A stretch of 7,696 bases of DNA. Origin: Anaerolineales bacterium (lineage in GTDB: Bacteria; Chloroflexota; Anaerolineae; B4-G1; DUEL01). The position numbers were made by a program, and so were the translations under genes. Positions within the stretch are counted from its first letter, which is position 1; every line of letters begins with the position of its first letter. Location of the stretch: assembly GCA_015662065.1 (NCBI GenBank), contig DQUX01000397.1, positions 1 to 7,696 on the forward strand, written 5' to 3'. This document shows positions 4,310-7,696 of this stretch, one piece after another. The notes under the pieces were generated by a model. That model worked only from the letters and a program-made list of their open reading frames with translations, did no database searches and had not been told where the DNA came from.

Positions 4310-5805
4310 TCTGGCCCCCGGGGTGTGTCGTCCAGCAGGCTCTCCAGGGGGTGGTCCGGGCCGGTCCCCTGGGCGCGGATCCACTGGATCACCGGCTCCC
4401 GCCAGTGGATGCCGGTGTCATAGGCATCGGGATCCTGTTGGGAGAAATGGTAGCCGTCGCCCCCCTGGTAGATGTAATTGTTGACCAGCACGTGGTAGGT
4501 GGCCTGGGGATCCAGAGGGGAGCCGTCGGTGAGAGTGACCGTGAGTTCCGGGCCGCTGCCGTGGACAATCATCCCGCCCACCGCCCCGCCGCAGCAGCGC
4601 AGGTTTTCCAGCACCTCCTCACCGGTCAGCTCCGCGTCCATCAGCGTGTTCTCGAAGGGGAGGGTCGCCACGATGTCGGCCAGGGTGATCTCTCCTGGCG
4701 GGAGCGCCTCTCGGAAGCCGCCCAGGTTGGAGATCGCCAGGTCCGCTTCCGGGTAGTACCAGAGCCAACTGTCGGTCACTATGTTGTACATCGCCCAGCC
4801 GATCTCGATGCCGGTTCCGGTGTAGCCGATGACCTTCCCCAGCGCCTCGTCGGTCTGAGCAGCCCAACGGGCCACGATCTCCGTCACATCGGGGTCGGGC
4901 TCCACAGGGGGCCCCTCGGCGGTCCGGTACCGGTTCTGAATCACTTGCGCCTCCTGTTCCGTCACCTCTCCGGTAGCGGTGTCGTAGAGGAGGTCGACAC
5001 GGATTGCGGCCTCCCAGTTGGCGCCGGGGCCGACCACCAGCACGCCGGCCCGCTCCATCGTGGTCAGTTGGTGGCAGTGGCCGCCGGCCAGGAGGGAGAT
5101 GTCCAGGTCGGCGGCGAGAGGGGCCAGGAGCGCCAGGTCGGCCGGGCAGACGTGGGCGATGACCACGACGATGTCGGCCCCCTCGGCGCGCACCTGGGGC
5201 GCGGTCTCCCGCAACGCCTCCTCGTAGTCGCCGAAGGCCAATCCCTCCACGTGGGCGGGCATCACGATGCGGGGGGTGGATTGCAGGCTCAGGCCGATGA
5301 TGCCGACCCGCACCCCGTTGACCTGGCGGATGACGTAGGGCTGGACGTAGGCGGGGGGCTCACCGGAGGCCGTTTCTCTCAGGTTGGCAGATAGGAGAGA
5401 GAGGTCCATCTCGGCGCTGTTGGCCGACAGCACCTCCGCGCCGAAGTCGAAGTCGTGGTTGCCTACGGTGGCTGCGTCGTACCCCATCTCGTTGAAAACC
5501 TCAACAACGGAGGCTCCCTGGAACCAGGAGGAGATCGCCGGACCGGTCCACATATCGCCGCCGCTTAGGAGAAGCGCAGTGTCCGAATCCGGCTCGTATC
5601 CCTCCTGGCGGAGGCGTCCCATCAGCTCCGCCGCCCCGCCCACGGTGTAGGCCCCTCTCTCCCGGGCCTCCAGATAGCCGTGCTCGTCGGAGGTGTAGAA
5701 GAGGGTGACCTGGCGGACAGTGGGGGGGAGGGTGGGGGGGGAGGGAGTAGGGACACAGGCGACCAGGAGCGTTGCCAGGGTGACCGTGACCGTCAATCGT
5801 CGCAT
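4303..5805 (-). CDS. Lipoprotein 5'-nucleotidase / UshA-type metallophosphoesterase
   Basis: This 500-residue exported enzyme of the UshA/CD73 family is expected to hydrolyse nucleotides (or related phosphate esters) to nucleoside and phosphate outside the membrane. The N-terminus is a lipoprotein signal, with a hydrophobic stretch ending in LVAC (C17), followed by a Pro/Thr/Ser linker (18-30). The two-metal domain shows SDEH (D40, H42), GGD (82-84), GNHDFDFG (115-122), H218 and GGHCH (241-245). The C-terminal substrate domain (about 325-480) shows NLGGFR (360-365) and GGDGYHF (448-454). The length is standard. The twin arginine at residues 2-3 lacks the rest of a Tat motif, so Sec export is more likely. 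The start ATG at 5805 has GGAGGT at 5815-5810. A longer open frame extends to 6798 opposite smc but is an antisense artefact. The gene lies in an operon with the downstream permease. Confidence 0.93.
   Translation of the reverse strand: MRRLTVTVTLATLLVACVPTPSPPTLPPTVRQVTLFYTSDEHGYLEARERGAYTVGGAAELMGRLRQEGYEPDSDTALLLSGGDMWTGPAISSWFQGASVVEVFNEMGYDAATVGNHDFDFGAEVLSANSAEMDLSLLSANLRETASGEPPAYVQPYVIRQVNGVRVGIIGLSLQSTPRIVMPAHVEGLAFGDYEEALRETAPQVRAEGADIVVVIAHVCPADLALLAPLAADLDISLLAGGHCHQLTTMERAGVLVVGPGANWEAAIRVDLLYDTATGEVTEQEAQVIQNRYRTAEGPPVEPDPDVTEIVARWAAQTDEALGKVIGYTGTGIEIGWAMYNIVTDSWLWYYPEADLAISNLGGFREALPPGEITLADIVATLPFENTLMDAELTGEEVLENLRCCGGAVGGMIVHGSGPELTVTLTDGSPLDPQATYHVLVNNYIYQGGDGYHFSQQDPDAYDTGIHWREPVIQWIRAQGTGPDHPLESLLDDTPRGPEW
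5722..5745 (+). other. Canonical G-quadruplex motif (template strand of nucleotidase gene)
   Basis: The plus strand reads G7-A-G3-T-G8-A-G3, that is, four G-runs of three or more with single-nucleotide loops. This is the pattern that forms the most stable parallel quadruplexes. A fifth GGG follows at 5750-5752. The coding strand carries C8 and C7 tracts encoding Ser/Pro/Thr/Leu at residues 22-28, just after the lipobox cysteine. The sequence is directly visible, but folding in vivo is not shown. Confidence 0.75.
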
Positions 5806-5835
5806 CGAGACCTCCAGGGTGTGTGTGGTGGGGGG

Positions 5836-5864
5836 ATTATAACCGGGGGGGAGGGGGGTGTCAA
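5836..5864 (-). promoter_or_regulatory. Perfect-consensus sigma-70 promoter for the nucleotidase-permease operon
   Basis: On the minus strand TTGACA (5864-5859) and TATAAT (5841-5836) are separated by exactly 17 bp, an exact match to the consensus. The expected start is near 5830-5828, giving a leader of about 24 nt before the ATG at 5805. The spacer is almost only C on this strand (C6-T-C7, then GGTT). The -35 box is one arm of an inverted repeat shared with the smc promoter. Confidence 0.85.
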
Positions 5865-5884
5865 CAAGTCCACACGTTGACACC
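5857..5884. repeat. 9-bp inverted repeat joining the two divergent -35 boxes
   Basis: GGTGTCAAC (5857-5865) and GTTGACACC (5876-5884) are perfect inverted copies separated by 10 bp. Each contains a TTGACA -35 hexamer, facing outward, so the two promoters are arranged back to back around a centre at about 5870. Six of the nine bases are explained by the -35 boxes and three per arm are extra symmetry. It could be an operator for a dimeric regulator or a by-product of two good promoters. Confidence 0.6.
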
Positions 5885-5905
5885 TCCCCTAAAGCGCGGT
5901 ATACT
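5877..5905 (+). promoter_or_regulatory. Strong sigma-70 promoter of smc
   Basis: TTGACA (5877-5882), a 17-bp spacer and TATACT (5900-5905) give an almost exact consensus. The predicted start near 5910-5912 leaves only about 5-7 nt before the smc ATG at 5917, and no ribosome binding site precedes that ATG. The smc message is therefore predicted to be leaderless or nearly so. Confidence 0.85.
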
Positions 5906-5916
5906 CCCAACGCTTT

Positions 5917-7696
5917 ATGCGGCTCAAACGGCTTGAACTCCAGGGGTATAAATCCTTCGCCAGCCGGACGGAATTCGTCTTCCCCACCGGTATCACCGCT
6001 ATCGTTGGCCCCAACGGCTCTGGCAAGTCCAACGTCGCCGACGCCATCCGTTGGGCGTTGGGGGAGCAGAGCCTGCGGATGCTGCGGGGTAAGTCTACGG
6101 CGGATATGATCTTCTCCGGCGGCCAGCGGCGGGCGCGGGCGGGGATGGCGGAGGTACTGTTGACGCTGGACAACGAGGACGGCTGGCTGCCGGTCGAGTT
6201 CACCGAGGTGACCCTTGGCCGACGGGCCTACCGGTCTGGCGAAAGCGAGTACCTCCTCAACGGCCGTCGCGTCCGCCTGCGCGATCTGACCGAGTTGCTG
6301 GCCGAGAGCGGCCTCAGCCAGCGGACCTATACCGTCATCGGCCAGGGGTTGGTGGATGCGGCCCTCTCCCTCCGTCCCCAGGAGCGGAGGGCGTTGTTCG
6401 AGGAGGCGGCCGGCATCGCCGTCTACCGGGCGCGCCGGGAGGAGGCGGCCAGCCGCCTGGAGGAGACGGAGCGAAACCTGGAGCGGGTCCGCGACATCCT
6501 GGGTGAGATCGCCCCCCGCTTGAAACGGCTGGAGGAGCAGGCGGCCCGCTTCCAGGAGCACGAGCGGGTGTCGGCCCATCTCACCCTGCTCCAGCGGGCC
6601 TGGTACGGCTATCACTGGGGACAGGCGCAGGAGGCGCTGCGGGCGGCCCGGGAGCGGGCGCGGTCCCTGGAGGCGTCGCTGGACACCCGTCAGGAGGAGC
6701 TGGAGGGGATCGGGGCCGAGCTGGCCGACCTGCGCCAGAGCCAGACCGAACTGCGGGGTCGTCTGCGGGATACCTACCGCCGCACCGCCGACCTGCACGA
6801 TCGGGCGGACGCCGCCCAGAGGGAGCTGGCGACCATTGCCGAACGGGTCCGCCTGCTGTCCGTTCGGCGGGAAGAGGCGTTGGAGGAACTGGAGCCGTTG
6901 CTGGTTCAGCAGGACGCCCAGAGCCGGCGGGTCCAGGCGGCCCGGACGCGGGCGGAGGAGCTGCGAGCGCAGGTGGCGGACCGGGAGGCCCAGGTATCCG
7001 GGCTGGAGGAGGACCTGGAGAAGCTACGCCGTCGGGCCCAGGAGTGGACCAGCCGCCGGGTCCAGCTCGCGAAGGAGTTGGAGGCGCGGCGGGCCCGGCG
7101 GGAGGAGCTGGAGAGGGCCGTCGCCGAGGCCCGGGCTGTCGAGGCCCGGCTGGAGGCGGAGCGGGACCTGTTGGCCCGGATGCGAGAGGAGGTGGCCGGC
7201 TTTGCCCAGGGAACCCAGACTCTCCTGCGGGCCGCGCTGCCGGGCGCGGAGGGGCTGCTGAGCCGCCTGATCCAGGTGCCGGCGGAGTGGGAGCGGGCGA
7301 TCGAGGCGGCGCTGGGGCCCCGGGTGCAGGGTCTGGTGGTGCGGGACTGGCGGACGGTGGCGGCGGCCCGTCGGGTGTTGGGGGCGGAGGAGCGGGCGGT
7401 GCTGCTGCCGCTGGCGGACCTGAGGGCCCATCCCTGGGAGCCTCCCGAGGGGAGGCTGCGCGCGTCCGATGTGGTAGGCTGCGAGGCCCACCTGCGGCCG
7501 GTGGTGGAGGCTCTCCTGGGGCGGACGCTGCTGGTGGAGGACCTGGAAACGGCCCGAGGGCTGCTGGCGGAGTTGCCCCCCGGTGGACGGTGCGTCACGC
7601 GGGCCGGGGAGGTGGTCGCCGCCGATGGGTCGGTCACGGTGGGGGCTGGTGGCGGGGTGCTGGCCCAGGAGCGGGCCTGGCGGGAGCTGCCCGGTC
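5917..7696 (+). CDS. smc: Chromosome segregation ATPase SMC (N-terminal 593 residues, 3' truncated)
   Basis: This is the bacterial SMC condensin subunit, which dimerises at its hinge and acts with ScpA/ScpB to organise and segregate the chromosome. The N-terminus MRLKRLELQGYKSFA is the classic SMC start. The head has a Walker A GPNGSGKS (31-38), the IRWALGEQS block (44-52), and SGLSQRTYTVIGQG (131-144) followed by LRPQERRALFEEAAGI (152-167). A long charged coiled coil runs from about 170 to 430. The hinge domain starts near 440 (AEGLLSRLIQVP, then ERAIEAALGPRVQGLVV) and reaches GEVVAADGSVTVGAGGG (564-580). The frame is open at the window end, so the return coil, signature motif and Walker B are missing. 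The first coil is somewhat shorter than in many bacterial SMCs. The ATG at 5917 lacks a Shine-Dalgarno sequence but follows the promoter directly and gives the conserved N-terminus. Confidence 0.96.
   Translation, partial: MRLKRLELQGYKSFASRTEFVFPTGITAIVGPNGSGKSNVADAIRWALGEQSLRMLRGKSTADMIFSGGQRRARAGMAEVLLTLDNEDGWLPVEFTEVTLGRRAYRSGESEYLLNGRRVRLRDLTELLAESGLSQRTYTVIGQGLVDAALSLRPQERRALFEEAAGIAVYRARREEAASRLEETERNLERVRDILGEIAPRLKRLEEQAARFQEHERVSAHLTLLQRAWYGYHWGQAQEALRAARERARSLEASLDTRQEELEGIGAELADLRQSQTELRGRLRDTYRRTADLHDRADAAQRELATIAERVRLLSVRREEALEELEPLLVQQDAQSRRVQAARTRAEELRAQVADREAQVSGLEEDLEKLRRRAQEWTSRRVQLAKELEARRARREELERAVAEARAVEARLEAERDLLARMREEVAGFAQGTQTLLRAALPGAEGLLSRLIQVPAEWERAIEAALGPRVQGLVVRDWRTVAAARRVLGAEERAVLLPLADLRAHPWEPPEGRLRASDVVGCEAHLRPVVEALLGRTLLVEDLETARGLLAELPPGGRCVTRAGEVVAADGSVTVGAGGGVLAQERAWRELPG

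Noticed and set aside
4297..5394. 365-codon plus-strand frame opposite the nucleotidase
   Set aside because: It is a high-GC antisense shadow. It is rich in His/Gly/Val/Gln, shows no family motif, and the opposite strand has clear catalytic motifs.
4303..5805. Nucleotidase as a Tat substrate because of RR at residues 2-3 and the nearby tat operon
   Set aside because: The motif lacks the preceding Ser/Thr and the FLK that follow in Tat signals, and a short lipoprotein signal ending in LVAC fits Sec export.
5806..6798. Minus-strand open frame that would extend the nucleotidase N-terminus by 331 residues
   Set aside because: It lies opposite smc, is rich in Arg/Gln/Pro/Leu without domain sense, and would put the lipoprotein signal in the middle of a protein. 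The ATG at 5805 has a strong ribosome binding site and promoter.
1..7696. tRNA, rRNA or known riboswitch
   Set aside because: Reading the intergenic stretches (130-297, 1611-1710, 3380-3445, 5806-5916) showed no cloverleaf, CCA-type end or recognised aptamer core. No profile search could be run.

Overview
The window is GC-rich bacterial chromosome with ordinary housekeeping genes and no mobile element, phage gene, CRISPR array or stable RNA gene that I can see. Gene content (tatA-tatB-tatC in tandem, a DUF362 protein with ferredoxin clusters, a lipoprotein 5'-nucleotidase, SMC) and the GGGCGACC...GGTCGCCC / GGGCGGGC...GCCCGCCC intergenic palindromes fit a member of the Chloroflexota (Anaerolineae-like) or a similar GC-rich, non-proteobacterial lineage. 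That assignment is an inference; no marker in the window settles it.

Layout: (1) 1-129 is the 3' end of an unrecognised gene, followed by a weak terminator-like hairpin. (2) An extended -10 promoter at 218-245 drives tatA, tatB and tatC (298-1610), a complete twin-arginine translocase. (3) A 75-bp stretch of tandem repeat and palindromes separates tatC from a DUF4062-like gene (1711-2256) and a DUF362/ferredoxin gene (2267-3379). Both lie on the same strand with a small gap between them, and may be read from the tat promoter. (4) A convergent junction of 66 bp (3380-3445) follows. (5) On the minus strand a lipoprotein UshA-type nucleotidase (5805-4303) overlaps by 7 nt an ABC-2 type permease (4309-3446), so the two form a coupled operon. 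(6) The divergent partner is smc (5917 onward), cut by the window end in its hinge region.

The most unusual part is the 111-bp nucleotidase/smc divergent region plus the first 90 bp of the nucleotidase gene. It holds a perfect-consensus promoter (TTGACA-17-TATAAT) for the nucleotidase whose spacer is almost all C on the coding strand. It also holds a near-perfect promoter (TTGACA-17-TATACT) for smc that leaves almost no 5' leader. The two -35 boxes are the arms of a 9-bp inverted repeat. Just inside the nucleotidase gene are C8 and C7 tracts whose opposite strand is a canonical single-nucleotide-loop G-quadruplex motif. These features suggest shared control and possible tract-length (phase) variation of the nucleotidase-permease operon.

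I did not find a convincing new multi-gene system. The candidates for unexplained biology are the orphan ABC-2 permease tied to a nucleotidase, the single-domain DUF4062 protein, and the control region described above.
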